A DNA stretch of 64,000 nucleotides from Ipomoea triloba (Eukaryota; Streptophyta; Magnoliopsida; Solanales; Convolvulaceae): the NCBI RefSeq assembly GCF_003576645.1, contig NC_044924.1:1077490-1141489 (forward strand), given 5' to 3'. Numbering within the stretch: the stretch's first letter is position 1; each line of letters starts with the position of its first letter. The notes under the pieces are model-generated. The model had not been told where the DNA came from. It saw only the letters and a list, made by a program, of their open reading frames with translations, and did no database searches. The position numbers were made by a program, and so were the translations under genes. Of this stretch, positions 47,384 through 60,414 are shown in pieces.

Positions 47384-50300
47384 TCACTAAAGCCAATTCA
47401 ATATAATGTTCATTATATTGAATTGCCTACATCTAGCACAAAACTCCTGCCTTCTGTTATACAGGCCCCAAAGATAGAACTGAAACCATTGCCAGATCAT
47501 CTAAAGTATGCATTCTTAGGGGATGGAGAGACTCTTCCCGTGCTAATTTCCAACAAATTGTCTACATTGGAAGATGAAAAGTTGGTCCGAGTGCTTAGAG
47601 AATATAAGGAAGCTATAGGTTGGACTATAGCTGACATTAAGGGATTGAGCCCTTCCACTTGTATGCACCGGATATTGTTGGAAGATGATTGTAAACCTTC
47701 TAAACAACCCCAGCGCCGATTGAACCCACCCATGATGGAAGTGGTTAAGAAAGAGATCCTGAAACTCCTTGATGCAGGTATAATCTATCCAATTTCGGAT
47801 AGCAAATGGGTAAGTCCTGTGCACGTTGTCCCAAAGAAAACAGGTATAACAGTGATAGAAAATGATGATGGAGAGTTGGTACCCACTCGTATTCAAAATG
47901 GGTGGCGAATGTGTGTAGATTACAGGAAATTAAATGCATCGACTAGGAAAGATCATTTCCCACTCCCTTTTATTGATCAAATGCTTGAACGTTTAGCAGG
48001 TCGTTCGCATTATTGTTGCCTTGACGGTTTTTCAGGTTTTCATCAGATTCCAGTTGCACCTGAAGACCAAGAAAAGACTACTTTCACCTGCCCATTTGGC
48101 ACCTTTGCATTTCGATGGATGCCCTTTGGTCTTTGCAATGCTCCTGCTACGTTTCAAAGGTGTATGGTTAGTATCTTTTCAGATTTTGTAGAGATTTTTA
48201 TAGAGGTATTCATGGATGACTTTACAGTGTATGGCGATTCCTTTGATGCATGTTTAGCTAACCTCACAAAAGTGCTCGAAAGATGCATTGAAAAAAACCT
48301 TATTTTAAATTTTGAAAAATGTCACTTCATGGTTGATCAAGGCATTATTTTGGGTCACGTAGTATCTTCTAAAGGAATTGAAGTGGATAGAGCTAAGGTA
48401 GACGTTATTAAATCTTTGCCTTACCCTACTAGTGTACGGGAGGTTCGTTCTTTTCTTGGTCATGCAGGTTTCTACAGGAGATTTATAAAGGATTTCTCAA
48501 AGATTAGCAATCCATTGTGCCGATTGTTGCAAAAAGATGTGACATTTGAGTTCGATGAGGCATGCAAAAATGCATTTGATACACTGAAAGATATGTTGAC
48601 ATCCGCACCAATAATTCAGTCACCAAATTGGGATCTTCCATTCGAACTTATGTGTGATGCCAGCAATTATGCAGTTGGTGCTGTACTTGGGCAAAAAGTT
48701 GGAAGAGTTTCACACGTTATCTATTATGCTTCAAGAACACTTGATATTGCACAAAGCAATTATACCACAACAGAAAAAGAACTTTTAGCTATTGTCTTCG
48801 CTTTAGAAAAATTCCGTTCGTATTTACTTGGTACTAAAGTGATTGTTTATTCTGACCATGCAGCGCTAAAGTACTTGCTTTCAAAGAAAGAAGCAAAGCC
48901 CAGACTTATTCGATGGATGCTCTTATTACAAGAGTTTAACTTGGAGATACGAGATAAAAAGGGTGCAGAAAATTTAGTTGCTGATCACCTTAGCAGGCTG
49001 ATCACAAGTGAAAAACCTTCGCCATTACAAGATGATTTTCCTGATGAACATCTTTTTTCTATCCAAAAGACAATTCCCTGGTATGCTGATATTGTGAATT
49101 TCTTAGTTACCAGAACATTACCCGCTGATTTATCTAAATCTCAAAAAGATAAAATAAAGAGTGATGCTAAATACTACGTTTGGGATGACCCTTATTTGTG
49201 GAAGCATTGTTCTGATCAAATAATCCGCAGGTGTGTATCTCAAGAAGAAATTCCTTCCATTTTGAATTTTTGTCATTCATATGCATGTGGAGGACATTTT
49301 GGTCCAAAAAGAACAGCTCGTAAAGTGTTGGAATGTGGTTTATTTTGGCCATCTCTATTCCGTGATTGCTATATGTTTTGCAAAACATGTGAACAGTGTC
49401 AAAAAACTGGAAATTTGGGTTATAGGGATCAAATGCCACTTACCCCTATTCTTGTTTGTGAAATATTTGATGTTTGGGGTATTGATTTTATGGGACCTTT
49501 TCCTTCTTCTTACCATAATATCTACATTATTCTTGCTGTCGATTATGTGTCAAAGTGGGTCGAAGCCAAGGCTACCCGAACTGACTCTGCTAAAGTTGTT
49601 GTTGAGTTTGTTAAATCTAATATTTTTGCCAGGTTTGGGATGCCAAGAGCAATAATAAGCGACCGTGGAACTCATTTTTGCAATAGAATGGTGGAAGCAT
49701 TGATGAAAAAGTATGATGTTACTCACCGTATTTCTACAGGTTACCATCCACAATGCAATGGACAAGCCGAAATCTCAAACAAGGAAATCAAGTCCATACT
49801 TGAAAAGACTGTTAACCCAAACAGGAAAGATTGGAGTACACGACTTGATGATGCTTTATGGGCTTATCGAACAGCCTACAAAACTCCAATAGGTATGTCT
49901 CCTTATCGTTTAGTATTTGGTAAACCGTGCCACCTTCCAGTTGAGTTGGAACACAAGGCGTATTGGGCCGTTAAGCAATGTAACATGAGGATGGATGAAA
50001 CTGGTTCGTTGAGGAAGTTGCAGCTGCAAGAGCTTGAAGAAATTCGTAATGATGCATACGAAAGCTCTAGAATTTACAAGGAAAAAACAAAAGCATTTCA
50101 TGATCAAAAGATTTCCAGGAAAATATTTTCTATTGGTCAAAAAGTTTTACTTTATCATTCTAGATTGAAATTATTTCCTGGTAAATTACGCTCTAGATGG
50201 GTAGGACCTTTTGTTGTCACTAATGTTTTTCCTCATGGTGCAGTTGAAATACACAGTTTAGAAACTGGAAAAACTTTTAAAGTGAATGGTCACCGTTTAA

Positions 50301-50398
50301 AGCCATTTTATGAAGGTTTTCAGGCATATAATGTCGAAGAGATTGGTTTGCAATGCCCCGTTTATGAAGATTGGAAGGAGATGATGTCCAGCCAGTGA
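47384..50398 (+). CDS. Athila-like gypsy pol: reverse transcriptase, RNase H, integrase (5'-truncated)
   Basis: About 1004 codons open from the N to the stop at 50396-50398. Reverse transcriptase: [19 protein letters not shown] near 47917, [16 protein letters not shown] near 48112, catalytic FMDD near 48209. RNase [15 protein letters not shown] near 48650 and [14 protein letters not shown] near 48767. Integrase: an HHCC zinc region with [11 protein letters not shown] near 49295 and CKTCEQCQ near 49379; the catalytic core from GIDFMGPFP near 49480, with SDRGTHFCN near 49660 and [10 protein letters not shown] near 49742. No stop or frameshift was seen. The missing 5' part would normally encode gag and protease. 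The product is a pol fragment of a retroelement, not a host gene. Confidence 0.92.
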   Translation, partial: SLKPIQYNVHYIELPTSSTKLLPSVIQAPKIELKPLPDHLKYAFLGDGETLPVLISNKLSTLEDEKLVRVLREYKEAIGWTIADIKGLSPSTCMHRILLEDDCKPSKQPQRRLNPPMMEVVKKEILKLLDAGIIYPISDSKWVSPVHVVPKKTGITVIENDDGELVPTRIQNGWRMCVDYRKLNASTRKDHFPLPFIDQMLERLAGRSHYCCLDGFSGFHQIPVAPEDQEKTTFTCPFGTFAFRWMPFGLCNAPATFQRCMVSIFSDFVEIFIEVFMDDFTVYGDSFDACLANLTKVLERCIEKNLILNFEKCHFMVDQGIILGHVVSSKGIEVDRAKVDVIKSLPYPTSVREVRSFLGHAGFYRRFIKDFSKISNPLCRLLQKDVTFEFDEACKNAFDTLKDMLTSAPIIQSPNWDLPFELMCDASNYAVGAVLGQKVGRVSHVIYYASRTLDIAQSNYTTTEKELLAIVFALEKFRSYLLGTKVIVYSDHAALKYLLSKKEAKPRLIRWMLLLQEFNLEIRDKKGAENLVADHLSRLITSEKPSPLQDDFPDEHLFSIQKTIPWYADIVNFLVTRTLPADLSKSQKDKIKSDAKYYVWDDPYLWKHCSDQIIRRCVSQEEIPSILNFCHSYACGGHFGPKRTARKVLECGLFWPSLFRDCYMFCKTCEQCQKTGNLGYRDQMPLTPILVCEIFDVWGIDFMGPFPSSYHNIYIILAVDYVSKWVEAKATRTDSAKVVVEFVKSNIFARFGMPRAIISDRGTHFCNRMVEALMKKYDVTHRISTGYHPQCNGQAEISNKEIKSILEKTVNPNRKDWSTRLDDALWAYRTAYKTPIGMSPYRLVFGKPCHLPVELEHKAYWAVKQCNMRMDETGSLRKLQLQELEEIRNDAYESSRIYKEKTKAFHDQKISRKIFSIGQKVLLYHSRLKLFPGKLRSRWVGPFVVTNVFPHGAVEIHSLETGKTFKVNGHRLKPFYEGFQAYNVEEIGLQCPVYEDWKEMMSSQ

Positions 50399-51875
50399 CA
50401 TGCCACTTATAATCAGGGGAGTTTGTTCCATTCTTTAAATAACTTTGTTTACTTGTCTTAATTTTTTTTAATTTTATTCAACAATTGAGGACAATGTTGA
50501 GAATAAGTGTGGGGAGGGGATATGATTGTTTTCTTCTCTTCAAATTGAAAAAAAAAAATTCTACTAAAATATTTTTTTATTCAAAAAAAAATAATAATAT
50601 CTTTACTAAAATTCATAACATAATTGAATAATTGATCTTGCATATTATGAGTATTTAATTAGTGTTTTGTTTGATATGGTGGTGGCTAAACTAACCAAGC
50701 ATGAACTTGTGAGATATTTGAGCCTTTGACTGACACTTCAGTCCAATTATTTTGTTCTTGTGTGATATCTTCCATGGATTTGTATCTCTAGAACTTGCCT
50801 TGATTCTCTTTAAAGCTAATTTGATTCATGCATGATCTTAATATGATTAAGGCCATCTTTGATTTTTAGCCTCACTAGCCAAATAGCCTGTTAATACCGT
50901 AATTATTTTCCTTTGTCACCCACTTTGAGCCTGTCAACCGTATTTTTGTTCTTATGAGCCACACATTATAAGCCTCATCCCTGAAATTAATTTCCTTAAC
51001 CTTGCCTAGAGGACTAGGGGAGCTTTGATTGGGTAAATGCATAAGGATTGAGTGTGTGGAAAGATGTTGACAAAAGTGTCTATATGAGTGAGAATAAGGA
51101 AATTGTCATTGGAGTTCTATGAGTTTTTTGGTTGGTATTTTCAAAAGAAAAAAGAGTTGATGTAGTTGTTTCGATTTGAGATTGTTTCTACACTAAAGAC
51201 GGTGGAATGTGTGATTGGAAGTGTCCTTCTTCTTCTACAAAAAAAAAAAAAAATCAAAAGAAAAAAAAAAGAAAAAGAAAAACGAAAAGTAGTAGTACAA
51301 AAAAAAGAGAAAAAGAGAAAATGAAATTATCATCTTTGGTCGTTCTTAGTATTCGTGTTGAATAAGATATGAATAGTTTATGGTCATATGGGGATGTGAT
51401 AGTTTATTTGGTTGGAGTTGAAATATCAAAATAATAAGAGTGATTGGGTTCATTTGATCTTTATGTTTGAGTTAGTTCACTCAATCATGCTCCTCTAGTT
51501 CGAAGGCTTTTTGAACTACTTTTCCAAATAATTCCTACCCTTTGCCCTAAGCCCCATTACAACCTTGGAGAAAGTCCTTATGATTTGATCATGCATGTTA
51601 TCTTGTAGTGGAGAATGAGAAGATATGCAAGCCTATGGTAGAGCATTTCTATAGGAATTGATTTGAGTGAAATTTATACACCCTTCAAACACTTCTGAGT
51701 GACGAGTGATATACCCGTGAGGGCTTGGTTATTTAGTTTACTCCATTTTCAAATAAACTGCTAGCTAAGTATTTATAATGTGTTTTAGTCCAATGTTCAT
51801 GAAGTGTTATGAGTTTTATATTTTCCTAAATAATGTCTTTGCTTGAGGACAAGCAAATGATTAGTGTGGGGAATT
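50399..51875 (+). other. Non-coding 3' internal region of the Athila-like element
   Basis: Nearly 1.5 kb without a coding frame. It contains TTGAGGACAA...AAGTGTGGGGAGGGG at about 50486-50520, which resembles the true polypurine tract region TTGAGGACAA...TAGTGTGGGGAA at about 51843-51873. It also has a stretch of A-rich runs at 51238-51320. In Athila elements this region can hold an env-like gene, but none is seen here. Confidence 0.75.
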
Positions 51876-53345
51876 TGATAAGCACTATTTTTATATTCAT
51901 TTTAAATTAATTCTTATAATAATTAGTTTTATTTATTTAACATTATATTTATTTTAAGTTTAATTTTATATTTTATATTAATATATTAGTTATTTGAATA
52001 ATTAATTTTAGTAGTTGTTTTGGGCCATTAAAAATTTTGCGTATTAATATTAGTATTAATAAAGTTGGGCTAGGTGAATTAAAGTTGACTCTTTGCTTCT
52101 CTAATTCATTTTGAACCAACCAAACCTTATTTATTTACTTTATTACTAAGCCCAATCCAAACCCCTTTATTTTCATTGTAATTATGTACGACAGCAGCAT
52201 AGGGAAATTAGAGCAGATTGCGGTGACGACTTCTACGACAATTCCGATAATTAATCCTTCAATGCTACGTGCGATTCGGACGGCCACAGACTGCTGCAGT
52301 TGCTTCTTACATGTTCCGATTTATGCTCTCCTTCTAGCAATTAGCACAAATGTCGGATCCTTGATTGTATAAATAGATTAGCAGCCTGCTTTGTAATGGG
52401 CATCCCATTTGAATTCAATTAGATTTCCTTTTGTTGCCTCTCACGTACATATATATACATATATTTTCATTAAATTCTCTTTTTAGAGAATTAATATATT
52501 TATATATATTTTTATTTAGTAACCAATTCCTACGATGTACTGCTAAGTTCTTATTTTTCCAATTCGAGGATTATGGAAGTTTGATTCTACAAGACCAGTA
52601 AGCTTTATTTAGCCTAATTTATTCTTTGCGCTTTATTATCTATATATCTTCTGTTATATTCATATATATGAATTAATGCTTGGTTAATTGTTGCAAAAGG
52701 ATCCATTGTTCAATTATCAAGTTATTAAATTGCTAGTCAGAACCTTGAATCCGTAATTGTTTAAGTGTTTTGATGTTAGTAGCAAATAGCACAATTTGAT
52801 TATAACTGATTTTCGTTTTGTGTTATGGAGATATATAGTCTAGCTTAAATGAACCGAGCTTATGAGTTTGTTGGCTAGGATTGGTAGTCTTTCTAATTCG
52901 ATAATGCTGGTAGTAAATTAAATCCTAAGAGCTTGTTTAGGGTTGTTTATTAGCTAGGGAAGTAATTAAAGAGCTTATTTTAATTACCGACGAAGTAAGG
53001 AAAGACAGGTTGTTAGAGCTTGTTAATAACCATAACCAATCTAGTAAAGAGTAAAGGTAGTTTGGCTTGCATATCAATAACTGTCTTGTTAGAATTAAAC
53101 TGATATTATGCCTTGGGTTGGATACCATTTGCCACTGACATTTATTCGATAATTATTTGCTATTTGATATTATTTTCCTTTTCCCATTTTATTGTTGCTA
53201 TTTAAGTTTCGATTCTCATTTCATTATTTATTAAATCTATTGCTAAAGATAAGTCTGACCAATCTCTGTGGGTACGACCTTACTCATCGCTATTACAATT
53301 CATAAGAGTAAGTATTTTATTATTTGTTGGTTTCGACACCCATCA
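51876..53345 (+). repeat. Athila-like 3' LTR, complete
   Basis: 1470 bp, TG...CA ends, preceded by a G-rich polypurine tract (GTGGGGAA) and followed by the TAGTC target duplication. TATAAATA lies at 52368-52375. Confidence 0.92.
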
Positions 53346-53604
53346 TAGTCAACAATTCATTGTACCAATCTTTTAGAATAATATATAATATGATTCATTG
53401 TTTAGAGATTCCATACTTTCCAATTAGCGCCAAGCAGTACATAATTGGAGCTGAGTGTTCTGTGGTGCAAAGGAATTAATGATGTGAAGGGTCAGGATAT
53501 AAATAAAACAAAACTACAAAAGATTCCCTCTCTCACAAGGCATGAGAGACGACTACGTTTGGTTTAATTTATAATTTATTGCAAAAAGATTAGTTGAGCA
53601 GTGG

Positions 53605-53745
53605 TTAGTGTTACAATATAATATCTATTCATAATTACTTTCTTAATCTATTGAAGTATAAGTTAATATTGTCACTTTACTGGGACTCAAATCCATGACT
53701 TCCTATTAAGAGAGTCACTTCGTGTCACTAAACTACAAAGTCATT
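53605..53745 (-). mobile_element. Diverged tRNA-derived SINE, same family as 43352-43488
   Basis: On the minus strand it has an A-box-like TAGTTTAGTGAC and a B-box-like GGATTTGAGTCC at tRNA-like spacing. Its 3' half matches the SINE at 43352-43488 (CTTCARTAGRTTRAGAAARTARTTATGAAYAGATA) with transitions typical of decay. Here the 5' tRNA-like end is more complete. No clear target duplication or poly(A) tail remains. Confidence 0.65.
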
Positions 53746-55519
53746 GGTTTTAAATTTTGGTTAGTCATCCAAACAATCAAAAGTTGTTGGCGAATTTTAT
53801 TTTATCGGTTATGAATTTAATTGTGGTCAAATGACACCCGTCTTTAACTTTAAATTAGGATGTTAAAGGTTCGACTCTGGTTTATTAAAAAATATGGATA
53901 GTCAAGTTGACCAAGACAATCCGGGATTGTCAACAATTTTCTGATATAATTGTAAATTTTTTTTTAAAATACCCAATTAAATTTTATTTTCTCGGTTTGG
54001 CGTTTATTTTTTCATAAATAAATATCAATAACTTGTGGGTTAAATAAATATTTTTCTAAAGGAAAAAAGAAATGAGGAGTAACGGACAAAATGGAATTGA
54101 GGAAAGGGGGGAAACATTAAAAAGGGAAGGACAAACGAGGTTGTCATCACGTGAAAGATGCTTCGGAATGAAAGGGATTGGGTTTGTATGCTCTTCTTTA
54201 GCACCACTCAATTCAATAGGGGGAATCATATCGTATCCTTTTACTAAAATGTCTTTGCTTCTTCTTCGGATCCAAATAAAAGAATCTTGTTTGGGTTGGA
54301 CAACCTACGGACTACGTACAAATGTTACAGGCTTACAGCTTCTCCGCCTCGACCACAAGACAACAATATGATTCCTTCCACGAATCTAACTAAAAAGAAA
54401 AACAAAGACCTGAAAAGTCTACCCCTCCCTAAATATATTACTATAAAATTATTGAAAAATTTTACATGCCAACAGCTAAAAATATAAAGCGGTTGAAATA
54501 TTTTATAATTTTTATTTAAGTTACATAATTAACATGCATCGCCTTTTATGACACGCATAAAATAATTAATAGAGAATGACCTTTGTATGAGTGTCTAATA
54601 TTACTTTTTTCAAAATTATATTACACATTCATTAATCAATTATTATAAAATAAATCTTGACTTGTCTTACAAATTAAGAGTTAGAAACCTAAATTTATCA
54701 ACTTAATAGTTTGAAGCAATTACTATAAGGTCGAAGATTCGACTCAAAATTAATTTAGAGTTATGAAGATATTAAATGAAATATGAAAAAAAAAATCTAT
54801 GTTTCGGATGGCGAGGAAAACCTGAAATTATTAATTGAGTGTGTACACTTGATAAATTCTGTTCGTGTAATTGTGGGGTGTGAAAGATCGTATAATATCC
54901 TACAAACTACACAAGAAGGATAAATTGCACTAAAAAATATTGTGAGACCGATTTGACCAAAACGGTACTTGTACCGTAAATTTAATCAAGAGAGTGTTTA
55001 ACAATAATCAACTCGTAACATTTTAGTATAAGAATCATGCTCTATTTACTCAAGTAAAATTCTAAATTTATTACCCCTAAGCAACGTGCATTGTTAGAGA
55101 ATATTAACAATCAGGTAACTTCTAGGAAATTCTTATTTTTCGTGTATCCATTGCTTTCCTATCTTTTTTCATAGTCAAGTCAACCAAAACAACCATTGCT
55201 TGTAGCTGGGGGCAGAGATTCCATTACTTTCCAGGCAAGAGTTAATTATGACAGAAGTTTTTATAGATTACCAACGAAATCGACCCGAAAGTCTTTTTTT
55301 TTTAATGGTCAAGTTAGTTTTGTACGATCTCACAAAGTCAAGAAAAACTATGGATCTCAAACCAGTCAAGAAAAACTATGGCAGTAAAAAAAAATTATAA
55401 TAAAAAAATTACACCACCCTCCAAATTCTAAAATGGACAGTTCATTTTTAGATACCTAACTCAATTAAATAAAGTTGTTAGAACAAATTTTATTTGGTGC
55501 TATACATGATAAAATTCAG

Positions 55520-55521
<2 letters not shown>

Positions 55522-55579
<58 letters not shown>
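55522..55579. repeat. (AT)n microsatellite
   Basis: About 29 AT units without interruption. Confidence 0.95.
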
Positions 55580-55581
<2 letters not shown>

Positions 55582-57228
55582 TTTGTTTCAGGTGTAAACC
55601 ATTGCTAATAATGTGAACCTGTGAACCCCACGCACCATTGAGATGTGAGATTGGACTGCCAAGATTCGAGTGGTGGAGTGGTGCATTCGATGTAGTTGTG
55701 CAGTGGTACATTGATGTGATGCATTGGAACAAGGATGTCAATTTACGAGGTCAAAATCATTAAAATTCACAAGTTCGAATAAGATCAACGGTGCAAAATG
55801 GTACATATATTCGCATTTGAAACTAAACACATGTATATAGCTGTTTTTAGCCAATTATTAATTACTTTTTAATGACAAAAAATATCACATCTTTTAACAA
55901 CAACACTATAATATGTACTTTTAAAAAGGAAAAGCAACTTAAACAAGTAACCTTATTATATTTATTTTGAAAATAGATAGTATTATGTGTGCCTGTGTGG
56001 TGATATTCAAATTCGACTACGGCCAATGAGCCCTAGGATACCATTTCTTGAATCTTGAAGAGAATATTTTGAAAGAATAATTGAGAAGCAAAATGTATAC
56101 TTTTTTGTTGTATCCTCCTCCTAGCTAGCTTTATTGCGAATTATTATTGTGAATTGTGTGGGGACCAGGGGATTAGGGAATGGCGTAATATTTTATGTTG
56201 TGCAATTTGGAATCGACCGAATTGTTACGGATACACTATCGTATCCGGTCTACGCGTGTTTTCGAGTTGTGACCAAGATTGGTGGGAAGACGAAGACTAA
56301 AATGAATCGTATGTAGACTTATTTTTTGAAAATTTTATATTAAAATATAAAGGGTTTGGTTGGAATTATGCTGGAAATTTTGTTATTGAAAAATCCTAGA
56401 CAAATTTTGAATAAAAATATTAAATATATTTTATTTAGTAATTTAAACTTTTATACTCCGTAATATACAAAATTAGTCTAGGGAAATTGCCTCAAAAGAA
56501 TTAGTCGAGTGATTAGAATATGATTCTTGACTTGTACATAAAAATTCATCATTTCGATCGAGCTTGTTGAATATTTTATTTCTATAACATTTTCATGTTT
56601 CTAACATATTTATTTATAAAAAATAATACTTATAAATTTGCTTCAAATTAAAACGGTTTCAAAATGTGATTTAAAAGTGATTTTTTTTTATTCTAAAAAA
56701 AAAGTGATTTTTTTTAATAAAGAGTGAACAGGAATGCATGTTATTATTCATTGCTTTGACCTATTAAGTGCACATCATCTGTGACAACATTGTCTAAGCA
56801 TTATATTTTCATGTTTTTGGAATATTTCTTTATAAAAATTACTTATAAATTATCTCAAAAGGCTTCAAAATAATTTTCACATTTTAATATAATTGGAAAG
56901 GTTATTCAAATATAATAGTTAGTTTTTTTTTTGTTTTTTTTTATTTATAAGGGTTTTAAAAAATGTATGTTCTGTATAATTCGATCCTATATTCTTTAAT
57001 GAAGATATTAATAAAAATCTAAAATATTTAGTATCTTCATACTTAAGAATATTTTAGATACTGTACTTTGTATTTTAAATTAACCTTAATAGTATTTATT
57101 AATGTATTACTTTTAATTATGAAACCACTTGACAATTAATATTTAAGCATATTTACAAATTACCTATTTTTTTATTTGCAAATTTTCTCATTCATTTCTT
57201 ATAATAATTACTCTTTTTCATCATTTTG

Positions 57229-57471
57229 GTCCCTCAATTGTCAATGTAGTTCATAATTTGCAATTTCAATCAATTTGATCTTCAAATTGTTTAAAATTTC
57301 GTTAATTAAACCCTTTCAGAGACCAAGATGATCTTTTTCACGTTTTTAAAAGTTTGTCAAATTGGTCCATGGAAGGGTTTAATTGACAAAATTTTTAACA
57401 ATTTGAGAATCAAATTAGTTGAAATTGAAAATTATGGACTACATTGACAGTTGAAAAACAATTGAGAGACC
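57229..57471. repeat. Long imperfect inverted repeat (foldback/MITE-like)
   Basis: Two arms of about 95-100 bases with a spacer of some 45 bases. The left arm starts GGTCCCTCAATTGTCAATG and the right arm ends in the near-inverse (CATTGACAG...CAATTGAGAGACC). Arm identity is high, with scattered mismatches and one insertion. A transcript would fold into a long hairpin. No coding capacity, and no target duplication was identified. Confidence 0.8.
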
Positions 57472-57936
57472 TACATGTTGATTTCCCCATCGTGCTCAAT
57501 CTTTTTTTCTTATTTCGGTGCTACTTAATTGAACTTTGCAATACATGATGAATACCATAATTTAATTTTACTTGTTTATTTTAGTTGTTATTTTTTATTG
57601 TATTGCACAATACGTGATTAAAATCGAATCTCGATGATACGTTAATCAAATCAAAATCTTAACTCCAATACAAAAGTTAGTTCAAGAGTAAAAGTTTAAC
57701 CCCAACTTGAGTACCACTCCATAATCTTTGTGGAGCCGACGCAGGATCGTATCACTAAGTATAGAATCTCACTGCTTTAAATGAGTTGTGTTATATTATC
57801 TTTTTAAAATTATTAATTAATATTTTTTGGTGACTTATAATTATTATATAAAATTTGTATTACCTCAAAATAAATTAGTTTATGAAAAAATAATAATATT
57901 ACGTTGAAAAAAGTAAATTTAGTCCCCCCAAAAAAT

Positions 57937-58050
57937 ATTTTTTATTTAGGAGAATCGTATTTCAACAATTCAACATCATATTTTTTTGATATTAGGAAAA
58001 AAAAAACATTTTTTATTTAGGAGAATCGTATTTCAACAATTCAACATCAT
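57937..58050. repeat. 43 bp direct repeat
   Basis: Identical 43 base units at 57937-57979 and 58008-58050, containing GGAGAATCGTATTTCAACAA. They are 71 bases apart start to start, 400 bases upstream of the HHO gene. Confidence 0.85.
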
Positions 58051-58447
58051 CTTTTGATATTCTCTAACACAGAAATCAGAAAGAATAAAAACGGGAATCT
58101 CTTGAAATAGACAGGGGCAATATGGACCATCCAATAAAATGGCGGGTTGGATCGGAATCTAGACTCATAGGTGTAAATGGATGAAATATGCGGCGAAAGT
58201 CACTTTTCCATATACATCGCTGATCGCTCTCCCTTCCCCTTTCTTCTCAGTCAAAACCCGGCCTTGTTTTACAGAATCTTCGCCTTCTTCTTCATCGTCA
58301 TCCCTTTATCTTTCCGCGGAGTATAATTCTATATATATATTAGCAATCTCATCTTAACTAATCTTCCATCTTTTCTGTTCTATATGCGATTTTGGCTTAA
58401 ATTTATACACACAGAAGATCTTACCTGACAGACTGAACAATCTGGAA

Positions 58448-60414
58448 ATGGATTTTATTTCACCTTTAGACTCCAGGCCCCCTGTCGTTCTCCGAACGAT
58501 CACTGAGTTTCTCCGTGAAATCTCAATGATCGGAAACGTTTCAGAGAAAGTGGAGAGAATTGATGATCGTGTGAGGAGGCTTGAAGACGAGATGCGGAAG
58601 ATCGATGCCTTCAAACGCGAGCTACCGCTTTGCATGGTCCTTCTCAATGATGGTATGTATATAAATGTATATATTGATAAATGTATGTATATGTGCTCTG
58701 TGAACGAACTGTTAGGCTGAAGGGAATCGAGTTTCATGATTAATGAAATTGATCATTATTTTTTTGGTTTTGAAAAGAAGTTACACTAATTTTATTGGTG
58801 ATTGAGGTTTTTAAAATAATCTGGAGATGGATTTTGGAGTTTAATGACATCGATTAATGGATTGCGTTGTGTTTTGGGCTGTGATTGCAGTGATTATAGT
58901 TTTGAAAGAGGAATCGAAGAAGTGTAGAAAGTCATTGGTTGAACCAGTATTCGAAGAATTTCTTCCACTGAAAAAGAGCTCTGGTGATGATGACCTTGAC
59001 CGTCATTACAAGGTTGAGACTAATAAAGAGGACACTAAAGAAAAGATAAATTGGGTGAGTTCTTTGCAGCTCTGGAGTAGTGATAGCGGTTGCAGCCATT
59101 CTGACCGTAGCAATAACAAACACAGCTTAGAATATGATCTCAGAATGGTAAAAAAACCTAGCCAATCTTTTGAAGCTAGTATTCAATTTTTGCTTTATTT
59201 GTTTATGTATTCTGATGAATTGTTATTTGTTTGGTTAATATAGAGTGCTGAGGGAGAGGGAAATAGCTCGGTGGCTAATGATTTTCCTATGTCCTTCAAA
59301 AGGAGAAATATAAACAAGGCATTTGTGCCTTTCAAGGGGTGTTCTGGTTTTCCAGTGAAAGTAGTGAGAAAGGATCACCAGGAAGAATTACCAGGAGAAC
59401 CCGGGCTTTCTCTTAGTACTCCTGGAATTACGAATCGAAGGGAAGATATGGTAATTGGCGATTTCAGTTCAAAACCAAGCAGAGTGGTGCCTTCCAGTGC
59501 TTCAAGTACTGTAACAAATATAAAAGCCAGGGCACAGCCTCAGCAGCAGACATCTAGGAAGCAAAGAAGGTGCTGGTCTCCGGATTTGCATAAACGATTT
59601 ATCAATGCCCTGCAACAGCTTGGTGGTCCACAAGGTTAGAAATTCAATCTTGTTCACATGTATATTGAATTTGAGCATAGGCTAATTTGGTGCAGAACAA
59701 GAACTGAGATTTGGCCTACTGTCTTTTTTACTTCTTAAGGAATAGTTTCCTTTTTGTTACAATTCTGAAGAGAGAATCTAGTTTCATAGTAACCAGTATC
59801 AAAGGTTTACAACAGGGTAGCATCTTAAGGGTTGAGGAAATTTTGTGAGGCAATTTCTTTGCTTGATGGTGTAGTTAAACAAACAATATGCGAACGATTA
59901 TGTTTTAGATGAGTGAAGTCAAGTTGATCTGAGTTAGGATGCTCTATTAGGCAATTGATAGCTGCTGAATCTCTTAAAACTATAGCTGAGATGCACCCCT
60001 TTTGGTTCTTTGCAGTTGCTACTCCTAAGCAGATTAGAGAGCTTATGCAAGTAGAAGGTCTAACCAATGATGAAGTGAAGAGTCATTTGCAAGTAAGTTT
60101 GAACTTGCAGCTATGTCTCCCCTTGTCTTCTTTGCTTGAGTTTGATATGAATGTTGACAAAAAGATTATTTGGTTATCAGAAATATCGGCTCCATACACG
60201 ACGAATCCCAACCACACAATCCTCCCCTGCAAATAAATCCATTGTTGTATTAGGTAATTTGTTTCCGGTTGACGAGTATGGTGAATCCTCAAAGCAGAGT
60301 AGTTCCCAGTCTGGTTCTCCTCAGGGTACCCTTCAGTTAGCGGCAAGCTCTCGAGGAACATCCATGACTGGAAGCGATAGCATGGAAGAAGATGGCGATG
60401 ACAGATCCGAGTAA
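58448..60414 (+). CDS. HHO6: GARP-type MYB-like transcription factor, HHO5/HHO6-like
   Basis: Five exons, 58448-58652, 58891-59147, 59244-59634, 60016-60092, 60181-60414, all GT-AG and in phase, encode 387 aa. The HRS1/HHO (NIGT1) family are nuclear repressors linked to nitrate, phosphate and flowering signals; HHO5 and HHO6 form a branch with less known function. Residues about 25-68 form the family-specific coiled coil ([32 protein letters not shown]). SLQLWS near 128 is a conserved HHO motif. GLSLS at 208-212 could be an EAR-like repression motif. The GARP DNA-binding domain covers about 262-316 ([33 protein letters not shown]), with an intron in the usual place between SHLQ and KYR. The C-terminus is Ser-rich then acidic. 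I chose HHO6 over HHO5 only from the neighbouring genes, so the symbol is tentative. Confidence 0.88.

Larger units (their letters stand above)
46415..53350 (+). mobile_element. Ty3/gypsy LTR retrotransposon, Athila-like, interior incomplete at an N
   Basis: The 5 bp target duplication TAGTC lies at 46415-46419 and 53346-53350. The left LTR starts at 46420 (TGATAAGCAC) and runs to 47382, where a single N (47383) interrupts it. The right LTR is complete, 51876-53345, 1470 bp, ending in CCCATCA. The 963 bases of the left LTR match the right one with one 7 bp indel as the only difference seen. After the N the sequence is already in pol. The last ~510 bases of the left LTR, the primer site, gag and protease are missing. 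The domain order RT, RNase H, integrase and sequence style fit the Athila branch. No env-like frame is visible between 50399 and 51875. Confidence 0.9.
53351..58447. other. AT-rich intergenic DNA with small repeats
   Basis: Five kilobases without a recognisable gene. It contains a diverged SINE (53605-53745), SINE-like B-box remnants near 53868-53880 and 54722-54737, an (AT)n run at 55522-55579, a long foldback at 57229-57471, and a 43 bp direct repeat at 57937-58050. The last 300 bases, with a CT-rich stretch near 58228-58250, are the likely HHO promoter and leader. Confidence 0.6.

Noticed and set aside
54072..54371. 99-codon plus-strand frame
   Set aside because: Basic, low-similarity frame in AT-rich spacer with no splice or homology support.
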